Position numbers and translations under genes: made by a program. A stretch of DNA of 64,000 nucleotides from Pseudoxanthomonas sp. GM95 (lineage in GTDB: Bacteria > Pseudomonadota > Gammaproteobacteria > Xanthomonadales > Xanthomonadaceae). Positions 18,178 through 28,854 of this stretch are shown one piece after another (the stretch's first letter is position 1; each line of letters starts with the position of its first letter). The DNA is taken from contig NZ_FOAX01000002.1 of assembly GCF_900109775.1 (NCBI RefSeq), forward strand, positions 558,001 through 622,000, given 5' to 3'. The notes beneath the pieces were generated by a model. That model had not been told where the DNA came from and did no database searches. It was given only the letters and a program-made list of their open reading frames with translations.

Positions 18178-19341
18178 TCAGGCGTCGAGGAACAGTTCCA
18201 TGACGTCGTTGGCAAAACGCAGCCCCAGCGCGGTGGGGGTCACGTGCGTATCGGTCACTTCCAGCCAGCCGCGTTGCGCCGCTTCGGCCAGGGCCGGCGC
18301 CAGCTGCGCGGCCGGCAGGCCGGTGCGCACCTGGAAATCGCGCAGCGCAAACCCTTCGCGCAGGCGCAGCAGGTTGAGCATGTATTCGAACGGCCGGCGT
18401 TCCGGTGCGATCAGGTCATCGCCGCCGAGGCTGGCCGCGGTGCCGGCGCTGGCCAGGTAGCTGGTCGGATGCTTGGTCTTCCAGCGGCGCAGGATGGTCT
18501 GTTCGCCGCCGGAGGTGATCTTGCCGTGCGCGCCGGCGCCGATCCCCAGGTAATCGCCGTAGCGCCAGTAGTTGAGGTTGTGCGCGCACTGCCGGTCCGG
18601 CTGCGCATAGGCGCTGACTTCGTAATGGCTAAAACCTGCCTGCGCGATGCGCGCCTGGCAGGCCTCCTGCATGTCCCAGGCGTCGTCTTCCTCGGGGATG
18701 CCCTTGGGCGGCCGGGCGAAGAACACGGTGTTGGGTTCCAGGGTGAGCTGGTAATGCGACAGGTGCGCCGGCTGCAGGGCGAAGGCGCGCTCCAGGTCGG
18801 ACAGCGCCATCTCCAGCGACTGGCCGGGCAGGGCGTACATCAGGTCCAGGTTGAGGTTGTCGAAGCCGGCGTCCTGGGCCAGCTTCACGGCGCCTTCGGC
18901 CTGGGCGCTGTCGTGGATGCGGCCCAGCCGCTTGAGGCAGCCGTCGTCGAAACTCTGGATGCCGAAGCTCAGCCGGTTCACGCCCGCGGCGCGATACGCA
19001 TCGAAGCGCCCGTGCTCGGCCGTGCCCGGGTTGGTTTCCAGGGTGATCTCGCACTCGGGCACGAAACGCAGCCGCGCGCTGGCCGCCTGCAGGAAGCGAT
19101 CGATCTGTTCGGCCGGGAACAGGCTCGGCGTGCCGCCGCCGAAGAACACGCTGTGCACGCTGCGCCCCCACACCAGTGGCAGGTCCTGCTCCAGGTCGCG
19201 GATCAGCGCATCGACGTAATCATCGAACGGCAGCGCGCCCTTGCCCTCATGCGAGTTGAAATCGCAGTACGGGCATTTGCGCACGCACCAGGGCAGGTGG
19301 ACGTACAGCGAGAGTGGGGGCGGGATCAGGGCGACGGACAT
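18178..19341 (-). CDS. hemW: Radical SAM heme chaperone HemW
   Basis: A 387-residue protein (start at 19341; an upstream ATG at 19365 is equally open). LYVHLPWCVRKCPYCDFN carries the CX3CX2C radical-SAM [4Fe-4S] motif. FFGGGTPSL binds SAM, and LGIGAGAHGKI and the C-terminal HemN_C-like region follow. The fourth Cys after CX3CX2C of true HemN (CX3CX2CXC) is replaced by Phe (CDFN), which supports HemW. HemW binds heme and delivers it to acceptor proteins. It follows rdgB on the same strand, as in many Proteobacteria. Confidence 0.93.
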   Translation of the reverse strand: MSVALIPPPLSLYVHLPWCVRKCPYCDFNSHEGKGALPFDDYVDALIRDLEQDLPLVWGRSVHSVFFGGGTPSLFPAEQIDRFLQAASARLRFVPECEITLETNPGTAEHGRFDAYRAAGVNRLSFGIQSFDDGCLKRLGRIHDSAQAEGAVKLAQDAGFDNLNLDLMYALPGQSLEMALSDLERAFALQPAHLSHYQLTLEPNTVFFARPPKGIPEEDDAWDMQEACQARIAQAGFSHYEVSAYAQPDRQCAHNLNYWRYGDYLGIGAGAHGKITSGGEQTILRRWKTKHPTSYLASAGTAASLGGDDLIAPERRPFEYMLNLLRLREGFALRDFQVRTGLPAAQLAPALAEAAQRGWLEVTDTHVTPTALGLRFANDVMELFLDA

Positions 19342-19375
19342 GGCGGAAGACGGCAACGCCGTCATGGCTGGATTC

Positions 19376-19981
19376 TCAGGTGCCGGCGAACAGCGCGGTC
19401 AGCTGCTGGTTGAGCACGGCCAGCGCGCGGCCGCGATGGCTGAGTTTGTTTTTCAGCGCGTCGTCCATTTCCGCCGCGGTCAGGCCGTAGTCCGGATCCA
19501 GGAACAGCGGGTTGTAGCCGAAGCCGCCGGTGCCACGCAGCTCGCGAATCACTTCGCCTTCCCACGCGCCTTCGGCGATCAGCGGCTGCGGATCTTCCGG
19601 GTGGCGCAGCAGCACGATCACCGCGTAAAAGCGCGCGCGCCGCTGGCCGTCAGGGATGTCGCGCATCGCGTCGAGCAGCTTGGCGTTGTTGGCCGCCGCG
19701 TTGCTGGGTTCGCCTGCATAGCGCGCGCTGTACAGGCCGGGCGCGCCGCCGAGTGCGTCGACGATCAGGCCCGAATCATCGGCCAGCGCCGGCAGGCCAG
19801 TCACCGTGCAGGCGTGGCGCGCCTTGATCAGCGCGTTCTCGACGAAGGTGGTGCCGGTCTCGGGCACGTCTTCGACGCCCAATGCTTTTTGCGGGACGAT
19901 CTCGTACGGCAGGTGCGCGAGCATCGCGTTGAATTCAGCCAGCTTGCCGGCGTTGCCGCTGGCCAGGACGAGACGTTTCAT
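19376..19981 (-). CDS. rdgB: XTP/dITP diphosphatase (RdgB/HAM1)
   Basis: A 201-residue house-cleaning enzyme that hydrolyses dITP, XTP and other non-canonical purine nucleotides to the monophosphate. Motifs are LASGNAGKLAEF at the N-terminus, TTFVENALIKARHA, and ADDSGLIVDALGGAPGLYSARYAG with the catalytic Asp. The start at 19981 gives the standard MKRLVLASGN; it overlaps the upstream VOC gene stop by four bases. Confidence 0.95.
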   Translation of the reverse strand: MKRLVLASGNAGKLAEFNAMLAHLPYEIVPQKALGVEDVPETGTTFVENALIKARHACTVTGLPALADDSGLIVDALGGAPGLYSARYAGEPSNAAANNAKLLDAMRDIPDGQRRARFYAVIVLLRHPEDPQPLIAEGAWEGEVIRELRGTGGFGYNPLFLDPDYGLTAAEMDDALKNKLSHRGRALAVLNQQLTALFAGT

Positions 19982-20370
19982 GCCTTGGGCTCCAGCAGAT
20001 CCCACTGGTTGCCGTAGGCGTCGCGGAACACGGCGACGGTGGCGTAGGACTCGTAGCGCGGCGCTTCGAGGAACTGCACGCCGCGCGCGGTCATCGCCGC
20101 ATGATCGCGCGCGAAGTCATCGGTGTGCAGGAAGAAGCCCACGCGCCCGCCGGTCTGGTCGCCGATGCGCGCGCGCTGGGCGTCATTGCTGGCGCGCGCC
20201 AGCAGCAACGCGGTGGCGTCGTCGGTGTGCGGGGCCACGCGCACCCAGCGCTTGCCGCCGCCCAGGTCGGTGTCTTCGAGCAGGGCAAAGCCCAGGTCGC
20301 CGGTGTAGTGGGCGATGGCGCGGTCGTAGTCGTCGACCAGCACCGTCACCAGGGCGAGCGTGCGCTTCAT
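19978..20370 (-). CDS. VOC (glyoxalase/bleomycin resistance) family protein
   Basis: A 130-residue single VOC module: two beta-alpha-beta-beta-beta halves, with DYDRAIAHYTGDLGFALLED at residues 14-33 and GRVGFFLHTDDFARDHAAM in the second half, ending FRDAYGNQWDLLEP. Metal ligands appear to be partly present (H76 region, E in LLEP). Substrate unknown; members range from glyoxalases to resistance proteins. It sits between rph and rdgB with overlapping or near-abutting ends, so it is probably co-transcribed. Confidence 0.82.
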   Translation of the reverse strand: MKRTLALVTVLVDDYDRAIAHYTGDLGFALLEDTDLGGGKRWVRVAPHTDDATALLLARASNDAQRARIGDQTGGRVGFFLHTDDFARDHAAMTARGVQFLEAPRYESYATVAVFRDAYGNQWDLLEPKA

Positions 20371-20385
20371 CGCTGTTGGCTCCGC

Positions 20386-21111
20386 TCAGCCAGCCAGCGC
20401 GTCGCGCTGTGCCTGCACGAGCTGGTCGATGCCGGCCTGGGCCAGGCCCAGCAGCGCGTCCATTTCCTCGCGGCGGAAGGCGTGGCCCTCGGCCGTGCCC
20501 TGCACCTCGATGAAGCCGCCGCCGTCGTTCATGACCACGTTCATGTCGGTGTCGCAGTCGCTGTCTTCGGCGTAGTCCAGGTCCAGCACCGGCACGCCCT
20601 TGTAGATGCCCACCGACACCGCGGCGATCGCGCCGAAGATCGGGTCGCGCTTGATCTCGCGGCGGGCCTTCAGGCCGCTGATCGCATCGGCCAACGCCAC
20701 GTAGGCGCCGGTAATGGCGGCGGTGCGGGTGCCGCCGTCAGCCTGCAGCACGTCGCAGTCCAGGGTGATGGTGCGCTCGCCCAGCGCGCCGCGGTCCACG
20801 CAGGCGCGCAAGGACCGGCCGATCAGGCGCTGGATTTCCAGCGTGCGGCCGCCCTGCTTGCCGCGCGCGGCCTCGCGATCGCTGCGGGTGTGGGTGGAGC
20901 GCGGCAGCATGCCGTACTCGGCCGTCACCCAACCCTCGCCCTTGCCGCGCAGGAAGCCCGGCACGCGGTTCTCCACGCTGGCGGTGCACAGCACGCGGGT
21001 CTCGCCGAAGGACACCAGCACCGAGCCCTCCGCATGCTTGGTGAAACCGCGCTGGATCGACACGGGGCGAAGCTGGTCGGCAGCGCGACCGCTGGGACGG
21101 GAAAAGGTCAT
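20386..21111 (-). CDS. rph: Ribonuclease PH
   Basis: A 241-residue phosphorolytic 3'-5' exoribonuclease that trims tRNA 3' ends. Visible: [19 protein letters not shown], the phosphate-binding [34 protein letters not shown], and [19 protein letters not shown]. Length matches the family (238 aa in E. coli). It is divergent from yicC, the same arrangement as in E. coli. Confidence 0.96.
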   Translation of the reverse strand: MTFSRPSGRAADQLRPVSIQRGFTKHAEGSVLVSFGETRVLCTASVENRVPGFLRGKGEGWVTAEYGMLPRSTHTRSDREAARGKQGGRTLEIQRLIGRSLRACVDRGALGERTITLDCDVLQADGGTRTAAITGAYVALADAISGLKARREIKRDPIFGAIAAVSVGIYKGVPVLDLDYAEDSDCDTDMNVVMNDGGGFIEVQGTAEGHAFRREEMDALLGLAQAGIDQLVQAQRDALAG

Positions 21112-21216
21112 GGAGGATCGCTTTGGAGAAGTGAGTCGCAGCGGTGCGTTCGAGCAGGCCGCGCGGTGCGCTAGGGTACCATCGGCGCCTCTTTACAGCC
21201 CTGGAAGCCGCCCGCC

Positions 21217-22077
21217 GTGATCCGCAGCATGACCGCCTACGCCACCGTCGAGCGCCCGATCGAGGGCGGCGCGCTCAGCGCCGAACTGCGCGCGGTCAAC
21301 CACCGCTTCCTGGAATTGGGCCTGCGCCTGCCGGACGAGTTGCGTGCGCTGGAACCGGCCCTGCGCGAGCGCGTCTCGTCCCGCGTCGGCCGCGGCAAGC
21401 TGGACCTGGTGCTGCGCCTGCGGGCGGCCGATGGCGAAAGCGGCCTGCATCTGAACGAGGACGTGGTCGATGAGCTGTCGCGGACCAAGGCGCAGCTGCT
21501 CTCGCGCTTCCCCGGCCTGCAGACCAGCTTCACCGAACTGCTGCAGTACCCCGGCGTGCTGCGCAGCCGCGACATCGATCCCGAGGTGCTGCAGGCCGAG
21601 GCGCTGGTGCTGCTGGAGACGCTGCTGGACCAGTTCATCGCCGCCCGCGAGCGCGAAGGCAGCAAGCTGGCCGAAGCCATCGCCGAGCGCGTGGACGGCA
21701 TCGAGGTCCGCGCGGCTGAGGCCCGCGAGCTGATTCCGCTGATCCGCGACGGCCAGCGCCAGAAGCTGGAAGCGCGCCTGGCCGACCTGGCCCAGCCGGC
21801 CGATCCCGGGCGCCTGGAGCAGGAGCTGGTGCTGTCGCTGCAGAAGCTTGATGTGGACGAGGAGCTGGATCGCCTGGGCAGCCACATCAAGGAGATCCGC
21901 CGCGTGCTCAAGCAGGACGTGGCCGTGGGCCGTCGCCTGGACTTCCTGCTGCAGGAGTTCAACCGCGAGGCCAATACCCTGGGCTCCAAGTCGGTGGACG
22001 TGCGCACCACCAGCATCGCCGTGGAGCTGAAGGTGCTGATCGACCAGATCCGCGAGCAGGTCCAGAACCTGGAATGA
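21217..22077 (+). CDS. YicC family endoribonuclease-like protein
   Basis: A 286-residue YicC-family protein. The N-terminal IRSMTAYATVER, ELRAVNHRFLELGLRLP and the C-terminal RLDFLLQEFNREANTLGSKS are the family signatures, the last carrying the conserved catalytic-domain Glu and Asn residues. YicC from E. coli has been linked to RNA decay and shows endoribonuclease activity. It is divergent from rph and followed by gmk. Confidence 0.92.
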   Translation: MIRSMTAYATVERPIEGGALSAELRAVNHRFLELGLRLPDELRALEPALRERVSSRVGRGKLDLVLRLRAADGESGLHLNEDVVDELSRTKAQLLSRFPGLQTSFTELLQYPGVLRSRDIDPEVLQAEALVLLETLLDQFIAAREREGSKLAEAIAERVDGIEVRAAEARELIPLIRDGQRQKLEARLADLAQPADPGRLEQELVLSLQKLDVDEELDRLGSHIKEIRRVLKQDVAVGRRLDFLLQEFNREANTLGSKSVDVRTTSIAVELKVLIDQIREQVQNLE

Positions 22078-22178
22078 GCATGGGCGGGCGCCGCTGGCGG
22101 CCCGGCGCGGCTTTGCTAGACTTGCCCGCCTTTTGACGCAACCGCCGCTTCGCCGGCGATGCCAAGGCCACCACTGCC

Positions 22179-22793
22179 ATGCGCGGCACCCTCTATATCG
22201 TCGCGGCCCCTTCGGGCGCCGGAAAGAGCAGCATCGTCAACGCCACGCTGGCGCGCGACCCGCGCATCAGCCTGTCGATCTCGTTCACCTCGCGCGCCGC
22301 GCGGCCGGGCGAGCGCCATGCCCAGCACTATCACTTCGTCAGCGCCGACGAGTTCCAGTCGATGATCGACGCCGGCGATTTCTTCGAATACGCCCGCGTC
22401 CACGGCGACTGGAAGGGCAGTGCCCGCCAGTCGGTCGAGCCGCAGCTGGCGGCTGGACAGGACGTGCTGCTGGAGATCGATTGGCAGGGCGCACGCCAGG
22501 TGCGCGAGAAGGTGCCGGACGCGGTCAGCGTCTTCATCCTGCCGCCTTCGCGCGACGCGCTGGAGCAGCGCATGCGCAAGCGTGGCCAGGACAGCGAGGC
22601 GGTCATCGCCCAGCGCCTGTCGGCTGCGCGCGAGGAGATGTCGCACTACGACGAGTTCGATTACGTGATCGTCAACGAGGTCTTCGACCAGGCCGTCGAC
22701 GAAATGTGCGCGATCTTTACCGCCAGCCGTCTGCGCCGTGAGCAGCAGAAGGCCGAGCACGGCGGCCTGATCGACGCCCTGTTGGCGGACTGA
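22179..22793 (+). CDS. gmk: Guanylate kinase
   Basis: A 204-residue enzyme phosphorylating GMP to GDP with ATP. The P-loop is APSGAGKSSIVN (residues 9-20). GMP binding is seen in SFTSRAARPGERHAQHYHF, followed by FFEYARVHGDWKGS and IDWQGARQVREKVPDAVSVFI. Length matches the family (207 aa in E. coli). It heads the gmk-rpoZ-spoT-recG block, with the frameshifted phosphatase gene inserted after it. Confidence 0.96.
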   Translation: MRGTLYIVAAPSGAGKSSIVNATLARDPRISLSISFTSRAARPGERHAQHYHFVSADEFQSMIDAGDFFEYARVHGDWKGSARQSVEPQLAAGQDVLLEIDWQGARQVREKVPDAVSVFILPPSRDALEQRMRKRGQDSEAVIAQRLSAAREEMSHYDEFDYVIVNEVFDQAVDEMCAIFTASRLRREQQKAEHGGLIDALLAD

Positions 22794-22805
22794 CGCGCGC
22801 ACTGC

Positions 22806-23131
22806 TTGAACGTCCTGTTCGTCTGCAGCCAGAACCGGCTGCGCAGCCCGACCGCCGAGCAGGTCTTCGCCGACTGGCCCGGAATCGAAGCGGCCTCGGC
22901 CGGCCTGAACCACGACGCCGAGACCCGCTGACGCCCGAACTGCTGGCCTGGGCCGATCTGGTCCTGGTCATGGAGAAAGCGCAGCGTTCGCGGCTATCGC
23001 AGAAATTCCGTCCGCATCTGGACGGCGTGCGCGTGGCCTGCCTGGACATTCCGGACGACTACGACTTCATGGACCCGAAGCTGATCGCGCTGCTGCAGGC
23101 GCGGGTCCCGCGCCATCTGCCGCGGCGTTGA
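22806..23131 (+). pseudogene. Low-molecular-weight protein tyrosine phosphatase-like gene with one-base frameshift
   Basis: From a TTG at 22806 the frame reads NVLFVCSQNRLRSPTAEQVF, the CX5R phosphatase loop of the low-molecular-weight tyrosine phosphatase fold. It then hits TGA at 22929. The adjacent frame carries on at once with LTPELLAWADLVLVMEK and DIPDDYDFMD to a stop at 23131. The join is the run of three C residues at 22924-22926, where one more C would give an intact protein of about 108 residues. So the gene is broken by a one-base deletion, or the assembly has an error here. A -1 frameshift could also restore it, but no strong slippery site is present. Confidence 0.8.
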
Positions 23132-23175
23132 GCCGATTCTTGGGCTGGGATCTGGCTTAACTGCCTGATTTTGAA

Positions 23176-23192
23176 GGATTGCATTGCAATCC
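23176..23192. promoter_or_regulatory. 17-bp perfect palindrome overlapping the rpoZ -35 box
   Basis: GGATTGCA-T-TGCAATCC, two 8-base arms around one T. It covers most of the -35 hexamer of the rpoZ promoter, a typical repressor or activator position. The regulator is unknown. AAGGATTGCATTGC recurs at 43611-43624. Confidence 0.5.
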
Positions 23193-23212
23193 GGGGCGGG
23201 CGCCCCTAGAAT
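23184..23212 (+). promoter_or_regulatory. sigma70 promoter of rpoZ
   Basis: TTGCAA at 23184-23189, a 17-base spacer and TAGAAT at 23207-23212, 63 bases before the rpoZ ATG. Both hexamers fit the consensus well. Confidence 0.65.
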
Positions 23213-23275
23213 CCGCGGTCCCTTTCCGCTATTCGCGCGGCCCACCTTGCCGGTGGCAGTCCGCCTGGAGCCCAC

Positions 23276-23572
23276 ATGGCCCGCATCACCGTAGAAGATT
23301 GCCTGGAAGTCGTCGACAACCGTTTCGAGCTGGTCATGATGGCCGCCAAGCGCGCCCGCCAGCTAGCCAACGGCGTCGAGGCCACCATCGACAACGAGAC
23401 CGAAGACAAGCCGACCGTGCTGGCGCTGCGTGAAATCGCCGCGCGCAAGGTCGACAACGAGCTGATCGACCGCGTCGAGAAGGCCGAGCGTGAGCGCGCC
23501 GAGCGCGAAGCGCTGGAGTGGGCCGCCGCCGAAGTGGTCGCCGACGACGACATGTCCAAGGGCGACGACTGA
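23276..23572 (+). CDS. rpoZ: RNA polymerase omega subunit
   Basis: A 98-residue small subunit that helps fold the beta' subunit and takes part in ppGpp binding (site 1) at the beta'-omega interface. [29 protein letters not shown] and [13 protein letters not shown] are the family signatures. The C-terminal tail is acidic ([18 protein letters not shown]). It precedes spoT, which makes and degrades ppGpp. Confidence 0.96.
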   Translation: MARITVEDCLEVVDNRFELVMMAAKRARQLANGVEATIDNETEDKPTVLALREIAARKVDNELIDRVEKAERERAEREALEWAAAEVVADDDMSKGDD

Positions 23573-23602
23573 TCGATCGCAAGATCGACCTGCTTGCTCC
23601 AC

Positions 23603-23635
23603 CCGACGGCCCGCCTTGTGCGGGCCGTCGGCATT
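23603..23635 (+). terminator. Stem-loop after rpoZ
   Basis: CCGACGGCCCGC and GCGGGCCGTCGG form a perfect 12-bp stem with a 5-base loop, followed by only a short CATTT. It lies 30 bases after the rpoZ stop, and could reduce read-through into spoT, which appears to have its own promoter-like sequence at 23737-23765. Confidence 0.6.
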
Positions 23636-23772
23636 TCAGGGCTGCGGCCACGCGGTGGCGCGCGTGCTGGCAGCGGTTCCTGCCGCTGGCCGGGACTTGC
23701 ACCATCCCGAACGCGTGATTTCCCGCACATGGTGCATTGCCGCGATGGCGTCGCTGGCATAGGCTTTGTGCA

Positions 23773-25941
23773 ATGAACTCAGGGCGTTCCAGCAAGGCCA
23801 TCCGACCCCAGCTGCCAGAGGACGACGACGTACCGGAGTACGTCCGCCGTTTCGAGGCCGCTGCCAGCTACCTGCCCGATGACCAGCTGCCGTTGCTGCG
23901 CCGCGCGTGGGAAGTCGGCGCCGCCGCGCACGAAGGCCAGACCCGCAAGTCGGGCGAGCCCTACATCACCCATCCGGTGGCCGTGGCGCAGGTGCTGGCC
24001 GAGCTGGGCATGGACGTGGAGACGCTGATCGCCGCGGTCCTGCACGACACCATCGAAGACACGCCGCTGACCCGCGAGGAAATCGCCAGCGCCTTCGGCG
24101 AAGCCGTGGCCGAACTGGTCGATGGCGTCACCAAGCTGGACAAGCTGAAGTTCCGCGATCGCAAGGAAGCCGCCGCCGAATCCTTCCGCAAGATGCTGCT
24201 GGCCATGTCGCGCGACCTGCGCGTGATCATGATCAAGCTGGCCGATCGCCTGCACAACATGCGCACGCTTGGCGCGCAGAGTTCGGAAGCGCGCAGCCGC
24301 ATCGCGCGCGAGACGCTGGACATCTATGCGCCGATCGCACAGCGATTGGGCATGAGCCTGGTCAAGTCCGAGCTGCAGGACCTGAGCTTTGCCGCGATGT
24401 ATCCGTGGCGCCATGCGGTGATCCGAAAACACATCCAGAGCCAGCCGGTGATGCGCCGCGAGGCGCTCGCCCAGATCGAAACCGATCTGTCGCAGCGGAT
24501 GACGCGCGAAGGCATCGCCAACCGGCTGGTGAGCCGGGTCAAGACTGCCTGGAGCATCTACACCAAGATGCGCAGCGAAGGGAAAAGCTTCGACCAGGTG
24601 ATGGATGTGTTCGGCTTCCGCGTGGTCGTCGCGTCGGTGCCCGATGCGTACCACGCGCTCGGTGCCGCGCACGCGCAGTACAAGCCGCTGGACGGGCGCT
24701 TCCGCGATTTCATCGCGATCCCCAAGGCCAACGGTTACCAGTCGCTGCACACGGTGCTGTTCGGTCCTTACGGGTCGCCGATCGAGGTGCAGATCCGCAC
24801 CGAGGAAATGGACCTGGTCGCCGAACGCGGCATCGCCGCGCACTGGACCTACAAATTCGGCCAGCAGATGCCGAGCAGCGCGCAGAGCCGCGCCCATGCG
24901 TGGATTTCCGAACTGATCGAGAACCAGCGCTCGGCCGGCTCGTCGCTGGAATTCCTGGACAACGTCAAGGTCGACCTGTTCCCGGACGAGGTCTACCTGT
25001 TCACGCCCAAGGGCAAGATCCTCTCGCTGCCGCGCAACTCGACCGCGCTGGATTTCGCTTACGCCGTGCACACCGACGTGGGCAACCAGGCGGTGGCCTC
25101 GCGCGTGGACAAGAAGCTGGTACCGCTGCGCACCAAGCTCGCCAGCGGCCAGAGCGTGGAGATCATCACCGCCAAGTCGGCCGCGCCCAAGCCGCAGTGG
25201 CTGGAGTTCGTGGTCACCAGCAAGGCGCGCACCGCGATCCGCCACCAGCTCAAGCAGCTCGGCCACGAAGATGCCGTGCAGCTGGGCCATCGCATGCTCG
25301 ATCGCGCGCTGGAAGACCTCGACAGCTCGCTCGACCGCCTGCCGGCGCAGCGCCTGGAGGCCTTCCTCACCGAACACAAATACCCGCGCCTGGAAGCCCT
25401 GCTGGAAGACGTGGCGCTGGGCAACTGGATGCCGGCGCAGGCGGCGCAGGCGATGATGGCCTTCGCCGAGTTGCGTAGCGGCGGCCACTCCAAGCATTCG
25501 ATCGAGAAGATCCTGATCACCGGCGGCGAGCGTGGCGTGATCAGCTTCGCCAACTGCTGCCAGCCGATCCCCGGCGACGAGATCATGGGCTTCCACACCG
25601 CCGGCAAGGGCATCGTGGTGCACCGGCTCGATTGCCCCAACGTCGCCGAGTTCCGCAAGTCGCCGGATCGCTGGGTGCCGATCGACTGGGATTCCAATGT
25701 CAGTGGCGATTACGACGCCAGCCTGCTTATCGAGGTCGAAAACCGCACCGGTGCCCTGGCGCAGGTCGCTGCGGCGGTCGCGCAGAGCCAGTCCAACATC
25801 GAGCGCGTGGAATACCTGGAGCGCGACATCAACGCGGCGGTGATGCGCTTCAACATCCAGGTGCGCGACCGCAGCCACCTGGCCGAGGTGATGCGCCGCG
25901 TGCGCCGCCTGCAGTCGGTGCTGGGCGTGCGGCGCACGTAA
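23773..25941 (+). CDS. spoT: Bifunctional (p)ppGpp synthetase/hydrolase SpoT
   Basis: A 722-residue RelA/SpoT protein controlling the stringent response. Domains in order: HD hydrolase (HDTIEDTPLT near residue 95), synthetase (RDFIAIPKANGYQSLHTV), TGS (VDLFPDEVYLFTPKGKILSLP), a helical domain with the CCQPIPGDEI zinc-finger-like motif, and a C-terminal ACT domain (VENRTGALAQVAAAVAQSQ). The intact HD site indicates hydrolase function. Start at 23773: a longer frame exists but lacks homology. No Shine-Dalgarno sequence is visible. TTGCCG-17-TAGGCT at 23737-23765 would start transcription almost at the ATG, hinting at a leaderless message. Confidence 0.96.
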   Translation: MNSGRSSKAIRPQLPEDDDVPEYVRRFEAAASYLPDDQLPLLRRAWEVGAAAHEGQTRKSGEPYITHPVAVAQVLAELGMDVETLIAAVLHDTIEDTPLTREEIASAFGEAVAELVDGVTKLDKLKFRDRKEAAAESFRKMLLAMSRDLRVIMIKLADRLHNMRTLGAQSSEARSRIARETLDIYAPIAQRLGMSLVKSELQDLSFAAMYPWRHAVIRKHIQSQPVMRREALAQIETDLSQRMTREGIANRLVSRVKTAWSIYTKMRSEGKSFDQVMDVFGFRVVVASVPDAYHALGAAHAQYKPLDGRFRDFIAIPKANGYQSLHTVLFGPYGSPIEVQIRTEEMDLVAERGIAAHWTYKFGQQMPSSAQSRAHAWISELIENQRSAGSSLEFLDNVKVDLFPDEVYLFTPKGKILSLPRNSTALDFAYAVHTDVGNQAVASRVDKKLVPLRTKLASGQSVEIITAKSAAPKPQWLEFVVTSKARTAIRHQLKQLGHEDAVQLGHRMLDRALEDLDSSLDRLPAQRLEAFLTEHKYPRLEALLEDVALGNWMPAQAAQAMMAFAELRSGGHSKHSIEKILITGGERGVISFANCCQPIPGDEIMGFHTAGKGIVVHRLDCPNVAEFRKSPDRWVPIDWDSNVSGDYDASLLIEVENRTGALAQVAAAVAQSQSNIERVEYLERDINAAVMRFNIQVRDRSHLAEVMRRVRRLQSVLGVRRT

Positions 25942-26042
25942 AACATCAGGTTCTGCCGCCGCGCCAGGGCGCGTCGCGTGGAGCCTGTCACCGCGCAGCG
26001 CCTACAATGCGAGCCTGAGTTCATTACACAAGGCCCGCCCGC

Positions 26043-26429
26043 ATGACCAAGCAGATCATCCACACCGACCAGGCTCCGGCCGCGATCGGCCCGTATTCGC
26101 AGGCCGTGCGCGCCGGCAACACCGTGTACTTCTCCGGCCAGATCCCGCTGGACCCGGCTACCGGCAATCTGGTCGAAGGCGACATCAGTGCGCAGGCGCG
26201 TCGTTCGTTCGACAACCTCAAGGCCGTGGCCGAAGCCGCTGGCGGCTCGCTGGGCGACATCGTGCGCCTGGGCCTGTACCTGACCGACCTGTCGCAGTTC
26301 GCCGCGGTCAACGCGGTCATGCAGGAATACTTCGTCGCGCCGTTCCCGGCCCGTTCCACCATCGAAGTCTCCGGCCTGCCCAAGGCGGCGCTGTTCGAAG
26401 TCGACGCGGTGATGGTGCTCGGCGGCTGA
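26043..26429 (+). CDS. ridA: RidA family enamine/imine deaminase
   Basis: A 128-residue trimeric enzyme that hydrolyses reactive 2-aminoacrylate and other imines made by PLP enzymes. [23 protein letters not shown] and the catalytic Arg in [23 protein letters not shown] are present. A TACAAT -10-like box lies at 26003-26008. It occupies the position between spoT and recG. Confidence 0.95.
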   Translation: MTKQIIHTDQAPAAIGPYSQAVRAGNTVYFSGQIPLDPATGNLVEGDISAQARRSFDNLKAVAEAAGGSLGDIVRLGLYLTDLSQFAAVNAVMQEYFVAPFPARSTIEVSGLPKAALFEVDAVMVLGG

Positions 26430-26517
26430 TCGCGCCGTATCGCGCGCGGCGTTTTCCGACAGCCGCGCGCGATGGATTGAAGTGGTAATCGCAGGTGGCG
26501 GCCGGCATCCTTATGCG

Positions 26518-28677
<2,160 letters not shown>

Positions 28678-28762
28678 GCGTGGCCTGGCATGATCGCCGC
28701 CTGCGTTGAACCCGATGGGTGTCGGGCCAATCCCCTGGGTCAAACGACCGCCCATCCCCCCG

Positions 28763-28790
28763 TGGCTGCCGAAATGGCGGCCAATTTTTT
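28763..28790 (+). terminator. Intrinsic terminator after recG
   Basis: TGGCTGCC, loop GAAAT, GGCGGCCA, then A and six T residues. It lies 85 bases after the recG stop and ahead of the nucleoside hydrolase gene. Confidence 0.75.
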
Positions 28791-28854
28791 GCCCGCGAGC
28801 AGGCGCGTGATGGACGCGTTGGAAGCAGCAACATGGCGCGGGCCATAATGGGGA

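Noticed and set aside
23779-25878. 699-codon open frame antisense to spoT
   Set aside because: High GC yields long antisense frames; its composition is His/Arg/Gln-rich and it mirrors spoT codons, with no family signature.
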